Positions 33,605 through 42,406 of a stretch of DNA of 64,000 nucleotides are shown one piece after another. The DNA comes from Dermatophagoides farinae (Eukaryota; Arthropoda; Arachnida; Sarcoptiformes; Pyroglyphidae), in assembly GCF_024713945.1 (NCBI RefSeq), contig NC_134683.1, positions 2,501 to 66,500 on the forward strand. The letters are read 5' to 3'. Every line of letters starts with the position of its first letter. Position 1 is the stretch's first letter. The notes under the pieces were generated by a model. The model made no database searches and had not been told where the DNA came from. It saw only the letters and a program-made list of their open reading frames with translations. Position numbers and translations under genes: made by a program.

Positions 33605-33660
33605 TATATAAGTCTCGACAAATCTTCAGATCATCAGTTCTCGCAGCCTAGTGAGTTATG
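33605..33660 (+). promoter_or_regulatory. 3'-terminal promoter block of LINE D
   Basis: TATATAAG at 33605-33612, TTCTCGCAG about 33 nt downstream, CCTAGTG at 33647 (42 nt) and ATG at 33658. The ATG opens an 84-codon leader frame (33658-33912, MLSDISTTNN...). The next downstream element is E. Confidence 0.72.
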
Positions 33661-34052
33661 CTGTCAGATATATCGACGACCAACAACAAATACAAATCAA
33701 TCATCGATCACAATTTTTTATTTCATTCCATTTTCATTATTGTGATCATAAACACACCAAATTTTCTGTCTTTGATCGAACACAAACAGACACACACACT
33801 TTCAAATCGCATACACACACACACATATTGGCTTAGCCAACACACCAGATTCCATTTTATACATTCTATTCCATTGGACACATACACAAACACTGGACAC
33901 AATTTAAATTAATTGAAATGTACTTTTTTTTTATTATATTTTTTATTCTTTGTTAGTTTTTATTCTTTATTTTATTGTCTGTTTTTTCCTTTATTTCCAT
34001 TGATCGATTCCATTTTTTCCTGGCCGATTTGTATTGCCATTTTGAATGCCTT

Positions 34053-34092
34053 GATTGGCCATCGCCGATCTGTTTTTAAAAGAATAAAGTTC

Positions 34093-34123
<31 letters not shown>
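34053..34123 (+). other. Terminal 3' hairpin, poly(A) signal and poly(A) of LINE D
   Basis: GATTGGC (34053-34059), loop CATC, GCCGATC (34064-34070): 7 pairs with one G-T. AATAAA at 34083-34088, then an A-run of about 26 nt to 34123 and CCTAACCT. Marks the end of a reverse-transcribed polyadenylated RNA. Confidence 0.85.
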
Positions 34124-34131
34124 CCTAACCT
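34124..34131. repeat. Telomeric stub between LINEs D and E
   Basis: CCTAACCT only, between the poly(A) of D and the first base of E. It shows that E's 5' end met telomeric sequence. Confidence 0.85.
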
Positions 34132-34564
34132 AGTTCCGAAGACCTAGTGTTATGCTGCCAATCAATGCACAACATTTGTTTTTCATCAATTATCATCATT
34201 TTTATCAAGTGAAAGTTGCCATAGCTTGGAAGAAATTTCGTCAAAACACACACCATATCAACAACACAACACTTCGATACACAGGACACATTGTTTTCTT
34301 CTTCCACACTTTTTATCTTGTGTCTCTTCATCTACCATCGTTCCATTTCATCTTCTTTGCTTCAAGGATAATTTGCGGCAATCTTCCATTCTTCCATCCA
34401 TATTTGTGATTCAAGGACGCTCAGTCGTCGGGTATAGATGGGTACCGGGAAAAAGACCATCACCAGCCGAAAAACGGTCAAAGTCAATCGTCCAACCAAC
34501 AACAACACTGACGACGACCGATCCACTTTTCCATCACCAACCATGAGTCGGGCCTCCAATGATG
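34132..34564 (+). repeat. 5' copy of LINE E non-terminal direct repeat
   Basis: 433 bp, identical by eye to 41586-42018. It covers the whole 5' leader and the first 42 codons of ORF1. It lacks the TATA box, which is present only before the 3' copy. Confidence 0.97.
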
Positions 34565-36237
34565 ATGAACGTATCGATAATGGAATCATTATAGACGATG
34601 ATGATCAACCAATGTCGCATGTCGAGATAGCAACAACATCGGCACAACAAAACCTGAATCAACAAATTACAGTTAGACAACAACAACCGGTAGCTACAAT
34701 CGGCAGTTTCGCAGGTGGGCCAATCTATAATAATGTAGTGTCCCAATATCAGCCTATGAGTCAATTTCAAGCTATGACCACGGCTAGTTATCAACCGCCA
34801 CCATTTTCTCAATATGGCTCGACATCATATGCGTATACTCCATATCAACAATTACAAATCCAACAGCCTCATGTATCTGCGCCAATAACAACAAATCATG
34901 ATTTACAGAATTTCAATTTTGTTATACCAAGACAACCTCAGGCAACTTCATCAAATAATCGATCATATAAAATATCAACAGCGGTGAAAACACCAATAAC
35001 TACAACAATTTCTAGATGCACCACACCGATTGGGGATGATAATAAACAACTTGCAATTAATGATGATTTGGCATTCATAAACGATACCTTGAATATGGCT
35101 ACAGATTTAAAAGGCAACATTACAACAGGTAACAAACATCAAGTTATCGATGCTCTAACTAGAGCCCTAAGATTATTGGCCGAAAATATGGAATTGAAAG
35201 AACAATTAAATACAGCTGGTAAACGAAAACGATACGATACCGACATGGATCCAAGAGATGAGGTGATGGATGACGATAATGAGTTTGTTACCAAATCGGA
35301 AATGAAAAAATATTTTGGTGATATCAAAAGAAGTATCAACAGCCTGTTCACGGCCATGACCAATAATAAAAATGACAACAACAAAAATAATAACAATCAA
35401 AATAAAACAATGACATTCGCTGAAGCATTGAAAGAAAATAGAAATACAGCAACACCCAAACATCAAACCGTTGTTTACTTACCAGATAATGAAGATACGG
35501 CCGTCACTAGACAAACTTTGGCTAAATTGATTCAACCCGCAAAAGAGGGCATAGCTATGACCGATGCAAAAAGCTTGTCCAAGGGTAAGATGATTATCGA
35601 TTTTAAAGATGAAGCGAGCAAAAGCAAATTCGATTTATTGGCTAAAGCAACAAAACGACTAGCTACTGAGCCGCCGCGGAAGTTATCTCCCACGATTTTG
35701 CTAAAAGGTGTGCGTCGTGATATTAATAAAGATGAAATTCCAGCTATGATTAGCTCATTCAATTATCCTATCGCTTTCTACACCGAGACAAATGGACTGG
35801 ACATCAAGAAATTAGTGGCAGTAGTGGCTGAAAGGAAGAATTTTCGCAGCGAAAGATTGATTAATTATAGCTTATCGGTGGATCCTAAAATTCGTGAAAT
35901 AATTATCAATGAATTGAATGGGAAGATAATACTGGATTATTCTTTGGTACATGCTGAAGATTTGTCCCCGCTCAGGCAATGTTTCCGATGTCTCGGGTAT
36001 AATCATAAGGCTGCTATCTGTCAACTGAAACCGGAACAACAAATTTGCTTTCATTGTGGCTTACAACATAAATTTGACGACTGTCCGAATAAGAGCTTTC
36101 CACCTTCTTGTGTCAACTGTCGCAAATCCGGAATAAAGGATAATGGTCAACATAATAGCATTAGTAAATCGTGTCCAATTTACCATAGAATGTTACAAAG
36201 AGTCGTTGATAAAGTTCAATACGTTCACCATGGATAG
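34438..36237 (+). CDS. LINE E ORF1: Gag-like protein with three zinc knuckles
   Basis: 599 aa from ATG 34438 (MGTGKKTITSRKTVKV...). A Gln/Thr/Ser-rich N-terminal part, the conserved segment NDTLNMATDLKGNI, a GKRKR patch, MTFAEALKENR, LSKGKMIIDF and LLKGVRRDI, and at the end CFRCLGYNHKAAIC, CFHCGLQHKFDDC and CVNC...H...C. The first 42 codons are duplicated in the 3' terminal repeat. The stop lies in ATGGATAG, which also holds the ORF2 start. An upstream frame from ATG 34152 (85 codons, hydrophobic) precedes it in another frame. Confidence 0.93.
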   Translation: MGTGKKTITSRKTVKVNRPTNNNTDDDRSTFPSPTMSRASNDDERIDNGIIIDDDDQPMSHVEIATTSAQQNLNQQITVRQQQPVATIGSFAGGPIYNNVVSQYQPMSQFQAMTTASYQPPPFSQYGSTSYAYTPYQQLQIQQPHVSAPITTNHDLQNFNFVIPRQPQATSSNNRSYKISTAVKTPITTTISRCTTPIGDDNKQLAINDDLAFINDTLNMATDLKGNITTGNKHQVIDALTRALRLLAENMELKEQLNTAGKRKRYDTDMDPRDEVMDDDNEFVTKSEMKKYFGDIKRSINSLFTAMTNNKNDNNKNNNNQNKTMTFAEALKENRNTATPKHQTVVYLPDNEDTAVTRQTLAKLIQPAKEGIAMTDAKSLSKGKMIIDFKDEASKSKFDLLAKATKRLATEPPRKLSPTILLKGVRRDINKDEIPAMISSFNYPIAFYTETNGLDIKKLVAVVAERKNFRSERLINYSLSVDPKIREIIINELNGKIILDYSLVHAEDLSPLRQCFRCLGYNHKAAICQLKPEQQICFHCGLQHKFDDCPNKSFPPSCVNCRKSGIKDNGQHNSISKSCPIYHRMLQRVVDKVQYVHHG

Positions 36238-39200
36238 AGAAAATCAGCCAAATGCCCAACAAGTATATATCAAAATAGCACAAATAAATTGCAACAAATC
36301 ACCGAGTGCTCTTCAACAGTTTTTATCCTTCTGTGACAAACATAAAATCGACCTTGCTCTCATTTCTGAACCACCTATTCGCAAAAACATACCAAACATT
36401 GACAAAAAGTATCGTCCCATGTATGCGACAAATTCATCATCATCCAGCGTTCACCAAGTGTCAAACAGTCTCACTGCAAGTAGCATCGACCAAGTATCTA
36501 GTGTGTGGCAAACATCAAGCAATCATCACGCATCTCATCACATTCATACAATGCAACAAGTGTCTATTAATCAACAGTTGCTTAACCATCTTCATGCATC
36601 CACCGTCCATCTAGTGCCAAATTTTAATCAGGTGTCTACTTCATCAAATGTGCCAGTCAATTACCAAGTGCCGAGTATTCATCTTCCGCCATCTAGTGCC
36701 CAACAATCAACATATGCCCATACGTCCCATGATCAACATGTGCCCATTACCATTCAGCCACAATATGACAATCATTCCAACAATAGCCAATCTTCCAATG
36801 ACCAACAAACAATCAATGTCCAACAAAGATCAGACAATTCATCAACATCAACAACAAGTCATCCTGTCCGCAGTTGTATCATCATCTTAAATCCATTAAT
36901 ATCACCAATCATTATTTCTTCTTTATCGAACGTTGACTTTTTAGTGATTGAAACCAACAATTTTGTCATCGCATCTGTATATTCTCAACCAGTTGAATCA
37001 ATTGAAACCACAATCGATAATTTAAATAATTTAACTGTATATGCTGGCAATAAGAGAATGCTGATTGGTGGCGATTTTAATGCAAAGTCAACTTTTTGGG
37101 GTCCACATAACGATGATAGAGGAGAGCAACTTCTATCGGCAATTATCCACAATGATTTGACATTATTAAATGACGGAATTAAGCCAACATTCGACACAAC
37201 CCGTGGCAATCAACGATTATCTTCATACATTGACTTGACAATAGTTTCACAGAATATCCTCGACAACATCAGTGAATGGTCAGTTATAGATGATATATAC
37301 AACAGTGACCACCGACCTATTTTAACCATCATCAGCAATACCAACATCACATCCACCACAAACAGGTCAACAGTGAAGTGGAACACTAACAATGTCAATT
37401 GGCTTGGGTGGTCAACTGCAGTTGGTGAAAAGCTGAGAGATTTTAACATTAGTGATAATGAAATAAATAATATCGACAATCAACAACAGCTTGACTTGAC
37501 CATCGCCATCCTCACCAATGTGATTCATCAGTGTTGTGATCGATTCTGCACCAAATACATTGATAAAAGGACCAGGTGCGACAACTGGCACAAAGATGCT
37601 CAGCTAAAACAAATAGTGACCAAACAACGACAAATATATAGGAAGATCCGACGATGCCACAACCAGTTCGCATTACAACGATACCAACAAACTTATCAGC
37701 AGCTTCGACACCAGTACCGATCCCATCTTCAGAACCTCAAGTATGATGCTTTCAATAACGACATTAACGGGGAAGGACCTGTGAGCTGTTTCCAGAGGGT
37801 CTCCCGGCTGATAAAGAATAGTGGCCACATGATTTTTAAAACCATCGAAGGAACAACGGATCCAGTTGAATCAACAACGAAACTAGTCGACACCTTGTTT
37901 CCGAATGATGATCCAAATAGCGATAGTGATGTTCAAAAGTCAACAAGAATCAGTGTCAACAGGTGGCTACAGAGAAATAATAACGTCAGCGCTCCACCAC
38001 CAATAACCATACAGGAGCTTCATAACGCCATTATCAAATTCAAGGATGGAAAGGCGCCTGGTTACGACGGTGTCTCGCCAAAAATACTGAAAAATTTTTG
38101 GGTTTCCTTTCCGGACGTGTTGCTGGCCGTATACAACGCATGTTTAAGATTGGGCTATATGCCATATATGTGGAAGACGTCGATCATTCGCATCATACCA
38201 AAGCCTGGAAAAGATGATTATTCTAAAACGAATGCATATCGACCAATCGGTCTAATCTCCATACTGGGCAAAACTTTAGAGCGTATAATTGCCAATCGAA
38301 TTTCTGGACATTTGATCAACAATGGGCACCTATCGAAGAACCAGTTTGGATTTATTGCCGGTAAATCCACCGACCATGCCATCTTTAATTTAAATAGAGA
38401 GATTGAACTAGCACTGGCCTCCAACGATAATGTGGCACTAATCTCACTCGATATAAGGGGGGCGTTCGATCATGCGTGGCACCCATTTATTATTCAACAA
38501 TTAATTGATTATCGTGCACCGAAATACCTGATTAAAATGATGGCCAATTATCAAAAAGATAGAAGAATCTGTGTAAACCATGGTGGTGTTAGTTGTCATA
38601 AAGAAACAAACAGAGGAGTGGTGCAAGGCTCTATGCTTGGACCGCTAAACTGGAATATCGTCATTAATGATCTTCTGGCTAAAAATTTGGGTGACGATAT
38701 TAAGATGCAGGCATACGCGGATGATATTGCCATTGTGGTATCGAGCAAGTGCAAAACATACTTACCGATAAAAATCAACAACATTCTAAGAATGGCATAT
38801 GATTGGGGCCAGAAGTCCAAATTGACATTCTCCGAAGCAAAAACGCAAATAATGTATGTAACAAGAAGAATAAATCGACCAATATATTCCCCTGTGGCTA
38901 TGAACAATATTGTTATTGAACCAGTTGACCAAATGAAGATATTAGGTGTTATATTCGACCATCGTTTGGATTTTCGTCCACATATACAATATGCCGTTAC
39001 GAAAGCAATCAATGTATATCGGCTAGTTAATGGAATAGCACGAAAAACGTACGGCCTAAGTCCCCGGGTGCTTCAGTTAATCCACCACAGCATGATTGAA
39101 CCGATTATCACGTATGGGGCAGTGATTACATGTCATGCCACGAGATACCAGCATATAACTAACCATTTGCGGAAGTTGCTTAAGCCCCTAGCACAAAAAG

Positions 39201-40270
39201 CTACAAAAGCGTATCGTACGGCACCAGTGGTAGCCACATCAGCAATAGCAGATTTCCCGCCTTTGGATTTATTGATCAATCTTCGTGCTACCATTGTCAA
39301 GTCCAGAGTGACCAAGAAATACAATTATTATGATAACGAAATCTCGGTGGATATAGAAGAAGCACAAGAGCCATCAATCAATAGGCATATAAATTTTATC
39401 GTGCGAGAACCGGCCGTTATGACACCATCAAGAATCTTCATCAAATCGATCTTAACAAATCGTGGTATTGGCGCTGCATTCATGGCTTTCATTGACAACA
39501 ACAGAATAGCCGTTAAAAGCTTTAGGCTACCGACGTATGGTACATTGCAGCAAGCAGATTTGTTCACAATTAAGATGGCTATAGAATGGACAAACATCAA
39601 TCTGGGCGGACGATCAACGTATATTTTAACAAATAATATCGGTACGGTTCAACATTTAAAACGTGATGACCATAGAAGAAAGCAAAGTCTGGCCAATAAG
39701 ATTGCCGCTACAGCAAGCAACAACATAACAATAATGTGGACCAAGGTGGACCGTGAAAATCAACATTACCGAAAATTGAAACAGGTGGCACGACGAACTG
39801 GCAAGTTTCGAAATAGAAGATATGATTATGAATACATTCATCTGAAAGTAATCAAGAAAATCGAATACAGAAATATGCTGGTCAAATGGGATGATAAATA
39901 TAGAAATGATCGTTTCGGCAGTAATATCAAAAAGATTTGCCATCATGTCGGAGATGCCAGGCAGTTTTCAAATTTAATCAACAGGTTTCTCACCCATACT
40001 TTAACCGGACATGGGCAGTTTGGATGTTATTTGGCCCGTTTTGGCATCTCTGATGATATTGCTTGTGTGTGCGGTTTCCCTGTACAGGATGTAACGCATC
40101 TAATCAACGATTGTCCGATGACAAACCGGCTTCGTAACGATTATAGACTGGCAACAAGTAGATCTACGAATCCGAAATCAAGAATTGAGATAACAGCTAT
40201 CTTTTTTGCCAATATTGCCATTTTTGCTGACATTCATAGAAATTCAATACATCAACTTCGCCCACCGTGA
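36230..40270 (+). CDS. LINE E ORF2: endonuclease–reverse transcriptase with long Ser/Gln/His insert
   Basis: 1346 aa from ATG 36230, overlapping the ORF1 stop by 8 bp (ATGGATAG, +1 frame), the same arrangement as B. APE endonuclease: IAQINCNKSP, ISEPP, GGDFNAKS near residue 280, SDHRPI near 358. Between ISEPP and VRSCIIILNP lies a 140-residue Ser/Gln/His/Asn-rich insert with repeated HQVS/YQVP-like words. RT: APGYDGVSP, IPKPGKDDYSKTNAYRP, SLDIRGAFDHAWH, GVVQGSMLGPLNWN and AYADD near 827. An RNase H-like region (about 1070-1200) lacks catalytic acids. CVCG-x7-H-x4-C knuckle near 1277. No interruptions; likely competent. Confidence 0.95.
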   Translation: MDRENQPNAQQVYIKIAQINCNKSPSALQQFLSFCDKHKIDLALISEPPIRKNIPNIDKKYRPMYATNSSSSSVHQVSNSLTASSIDQVSSVWQTSSNHHASHHIHTMQQVSINQQLLNHLHASTVHLVPNFNQVSTSSNVPVNYQVPSIHLPPSSAQQSTYAHTSHDQHVPITIQPQYDNHSNNSQSSNDQQTINVQQRSDNSSTSTTSHPVRSCIIILNPLISPIIISSLSNVDFLVIETNNFVIASVYSQPVESIETTIDNLNNLTVYAGNKRMLIGGDFNAKSTFWGPHNDDRGEQLLSAIIHNDLTLLNDGIKPTFDTTRGNQRLSSYIDLTIVSQNILDNISEWSVIDDIYNSDHRPILTIISNTNITSTTNRSTVKWNTNNVNWLGWSTAVGEKLRDFNISDNEINNIDNQQQLDLTIAILTNVIHQCCDRFCTKYIDKRTRCDNWHKDAQLKQIVTKQRQIYRKIRRCHNQFALQRYQQTYQQLRHQYRSHLQNLKYDAFNNDINGEGPVSCFQRVSRLIKNSGHMIFKTIEGTTDPVESTTKLVDTLFPNDDPNSDSDVQKSTRISVNRWLQRNNNVSAPPPITIQELHNAIIKFKDGKAPGYDGVSPKILKNFWVSFPDVLLAVYNACLRLGYMPYMWKTSIIRIIPKPGKDDYSKTNAYRPIGLISILGKTLERIIANRISGHLINNGHLSKNQFGFIAGKSTDHAIFNLNREIELALASNDNVALISLDIRGAFDHAWHPFIIQQLIDYRAPKYLIKMMANYQKDRRICVNHGGVSCHKETNRGVVQGSMLGPLNWNIVINDLLAKNLGDDIKMQAYADDIAIVVSSKCKTYLPIKINNILRMAYDWGQKSKLTFSEAKTQIMYVTRRINRPIYSPVAMNNIVIEPVDQMKILGVIFDHRLDFRPHIQYAVTKAINVYRLVNGIARKTYGLSPRVLQLIHHSMIEPIITYGAVITCHATRYQHITNHLRKLLKPLAQKATKAYRTAPVVATSAIADFPPLDLLINLRATIVKSRVTKKYNYYDNEISVDIEEAQEPSINRHINFIVREPAVMTPSRIFIKSILTNRGIGAAFMAFIDNNRIAVKSFRLPTYGTLQQADLFTIKMAIEWTNINLGGRSTYILTNNIGTVQHLKRDDHRRKQSLANKIAATASNNITIMWTKVDRENQHYRKLKQVARRTGKFRNRRYDYEYIHLKVIKKIEYRNMLVKWDDKYRNDRFGSNIKKICHHVGDARQFSNLINRFLTHTLTGHGQFGCYLARFGISDDIACVCGFPVQDVTHLINDCPMTNRLRNDYRLATSRSTNPKSRIEITAIFFANIAIFADIHRNSIHQLRPP

Positions 40271-41553
40271 TTTGTGAAATTTAGCCAGCCATTATTACAT
40301 CAACTGTATGCGTATTGCTAAGCCTAGGAACGTCCACCTAATCTCCAGTAGCCAAATTATTGAAATCATCTTTATAGGTACTTTTCATCCTTTATGCACA
40401 CAACACCATCACAGACGCAGTTTTTATTGTACCAACCACACATAAAAAACAACATCTGTCACAGACACACACACACACACACACACACAAGACACACCAA
40501 CACGCATATAGTACCAGTCTGTTTCAGTTTCAGGGTGGCACCCGTAAACAGCCACTGACAGACGGCTAGTGGAGAGACACTTCATCAATTACTATCTTTC
40601 TTAATGGTGGCCGCAACATTTTATGTAAAGAAGAAATTTCCTGGTAACAGCTAATTCGTCTCTCTCACACACAGTAATACATATTGGCTCCATCCAATGC
40701 TGGCCGGCCTGCCACATTTTCGACAAATAATTTTGGCAATTGAAAATAATAAGTTGACCTAGTTTCTGGGAAAAATAGGTATAACAATGGCAAATCAAGT
40801 ATAATTGACATCGATTCAATGAATAATTTCAAAGTAAAAATAACAATTAAAATAATGGCCAAAATCCTTCGTATCATCATCATGAACATGTTATCGATTC
40901 AAAACCACCATCCAGAATCGCCACCAGAATCAGGCAACATAAAAATTTATCGTTTGAACTAAAATGAATAAGTTATGAAAATAATTTGAATTTGATAATC
41001 CTAAATTTGAAAAAGTACCTATTGTATCACAGTTGCTGGATCATTTATCACAGATATAGTTACATGGAAATTTTTCGTCGATATTATTAAGAATGGTCAA
41101 TGTCATCGAAATGGATTGTCAGATGATAATTGCTTTCCAGAAGCCGAACAGAATATATCACAGATTTGACCACCAAACAACTAGAATAATTGATAATAAT
41201 AATTGATTAGACAAATAATTCCTAATAGTTAATTTAATTTAAAATACTTAGCTTAAAATAATTGTTGAAGAAATTGAAAACAAATCGATCAAAAAATGAA
41301 TATAATATCGTGGCAGAAATACAATGTCAACAACATGAAAATCGAATGAGCAACAACAGCAACATCGTCAAAATCAACAACCAAATGATAAAAATAGCCA
41401 CCACACACTGTGAGCCACAATGATCATCCGAGCATAATCAATGCATTGAATCTTAGTATAACATCAGCAGCAACATCATTAATATTAACCACCAGCTAGT
41501 AATCATATTGCTAGGACAATGTGATAAATTTTTCGAGACAGAAAAATTTTCAA
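40271..41553 (+). other. 3' UTR of LINE E
   Basis: Contains a (CA)n run at 40468-40488, the single CCCGTAAA stem-loop, words shared with element A (TTTGATAATCCTAAATTTGAAAA, TATCACAG near 40990-41060) and otherwise AT-rich sequence. No tandem hairpins and no gene. Confidence 0.6.
40517..40563 (+). other. CCCGTAAA stem-loop motif, LINE E
   Basis: Outer stem GTCTGT/ACAGAC (40517-40522 with 40558-40563), second stem CAGT/ACTG (40525-40528 with 40554-40557), 8-nt bulge TTCAGGGT, inner GGC/GCC (40537-40539 with 40551-40553), loop ACCCGTAAACA. Confidence 0.8.
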
Positions 41554-41608
41554 TATAAAAAGCCAACAAAACCACCGATCAATCGAGTTCCGAAGACCTA
41601 GTGTTATG
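41554..41608 (+). promoter_or_regulatory. 3'-terminal promoter block of LINE E
   Basis: TATAAAA at 41554, start of the repeat at 41586 (32 nt downstream), CCTAGTG at 41597 (43 nt) and ATG at 41606. The 5' end of full-length E at 34132 corresponds exactly to 41586, the distance expected between a TATA box and the first transcribed base. This is the strongest evidence that 41586 is a real start site. Confidence 0.8.
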
Positions 41609-42018
41609 CTGCCAATCAATGCACAACATTTGTTTTTCATCAATTATCATCATTTTTATCAAGTGAAAGTTGCCATAGCTTGGAAGAAATTTCGTCAAAA
41701 CACACACCATATCAACAACACAACACTTCGATACACAGGACACATTGTTTTCTTCTTCCACACTTTTTATCTTGTGTCTCTTCATCTACCATCGTTCCAT
41801 TTCATCTTCTTTGCTTCAAGGATAATTTGCGGCAATCTTCCATTCTTCCATCCATATTTGTGATTCAAGGACGCTCAGTCGTCGGGTATAGATGGGTACC
41901 GGGAAAAAGACCATCACCAGCCGAAAAACGGTCAAAGTCAATCGTCCAACCAACAACAACACTGACGACGACCGATCCACTTTTCCATCACCAACCATGA
42001 GTCGGGCCTCCAATGATG
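41586..42018 (+). repeat. 3' copy of LINE E non-terminal direct repeat
   Basis: 433 bp identical to 34132-34564, bounded by unrelated sequence. It ends inside codon 42 of the Gag start. Confidence 0.97.
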
Positions 42019-42371
42019 TATTTATTGTATCACAGTACCAGCCAACGAGCCAGCAATCGAGTCAGTCCCATCCAGTACAGATCCAGTCCAGCCATCTTCC
42101 ACCAACTTCAGCATCACCATCAACAATTTTGAAACTTATTGCCATGATATATCCATCATTCTCATCATTACAAATAGAAATTAATGCAAAAGCAAATCAT
42201 TTTGGCAATAAATTATCCTTTCGCAATCATCAATTTTCATTTAGGACAAGTACATATCCTTGGAAGATGTCCATTATAAAAATTTCTATTTTATTAGTTA
42301 TTTTCTTTTTTATTCCTTTTTTTATTATTGTTAGTTTTTTTTTTCTCATTATTTTCATTGATTTATTATGA
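41892..42371 (+). CDS. LINE E 3'-terminal short Gag-like ORF
   Basis: 159 codons: the first 42 are those of ORF1, then VSQYQPTSQQSS..., which resembles ORF1 residues near 98 (VSQYQPMSQFQ), then unrelated hydrophobic tail. The segment looks like a Gag frame with an internal deletion and a diverged remainder. It has its own TATA (41554) and AATAAA (42441) and could be a stand-alone transcript; translation is unproven. Confidence 0.4.
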   Translation: MGTGKKTITSRKTVKVNRPTNNNTDDDRSTFPSPTMSRASNDVFIVSQYQPTSQQSSQSHPVQIQSSHLPPTSASPSTILKLIAMIYPSFSSLQIEINAKANHFGNKLSFRNHQFSFRTSTYPWKMSIIKISILLVIFFFIPFFIIVSFFFLIIFIDLL

Positions 42372-42406
42372 TCGATTGTATTATTATATTTTTTTCTGAT
42401 TGCCGA

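Larger units (their letters stand above)
24890..34123 (+). mobile_element. LINE D: near-full-length telomeric LINE with intact ORFs
   Basis: Begins right after the tail of C without telomeric repeats. Its 3' terminal repeat segment (starting near 33637) has no match at the D 5' end, so D is probably 5'-truncated within its 5' UTR. Then ORF1, ORF2, two hairpins, two CCCGTAAA stem-loops, a 3' UTR, promoter block, tail with terminal hairpin and a poly(A) of about 26 nt ending at 34123, followed by CCTAACCT. ORFs are close relatives of those of C. Confidence 0.88.

Noticed and set aside
6006-42018. Paired direct repeats at both ends of elements read as LTRs of a retrovirus-like element
   Set aside because: The coding order is Gag then APE endonuclease-RT-CCHC, with no protease or integrase, 3' ends have poly(A) or terminal hairpins, and the 3' repeat is not terminal (a unique tail follows). 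They are LINEs with non-terminal repeats.
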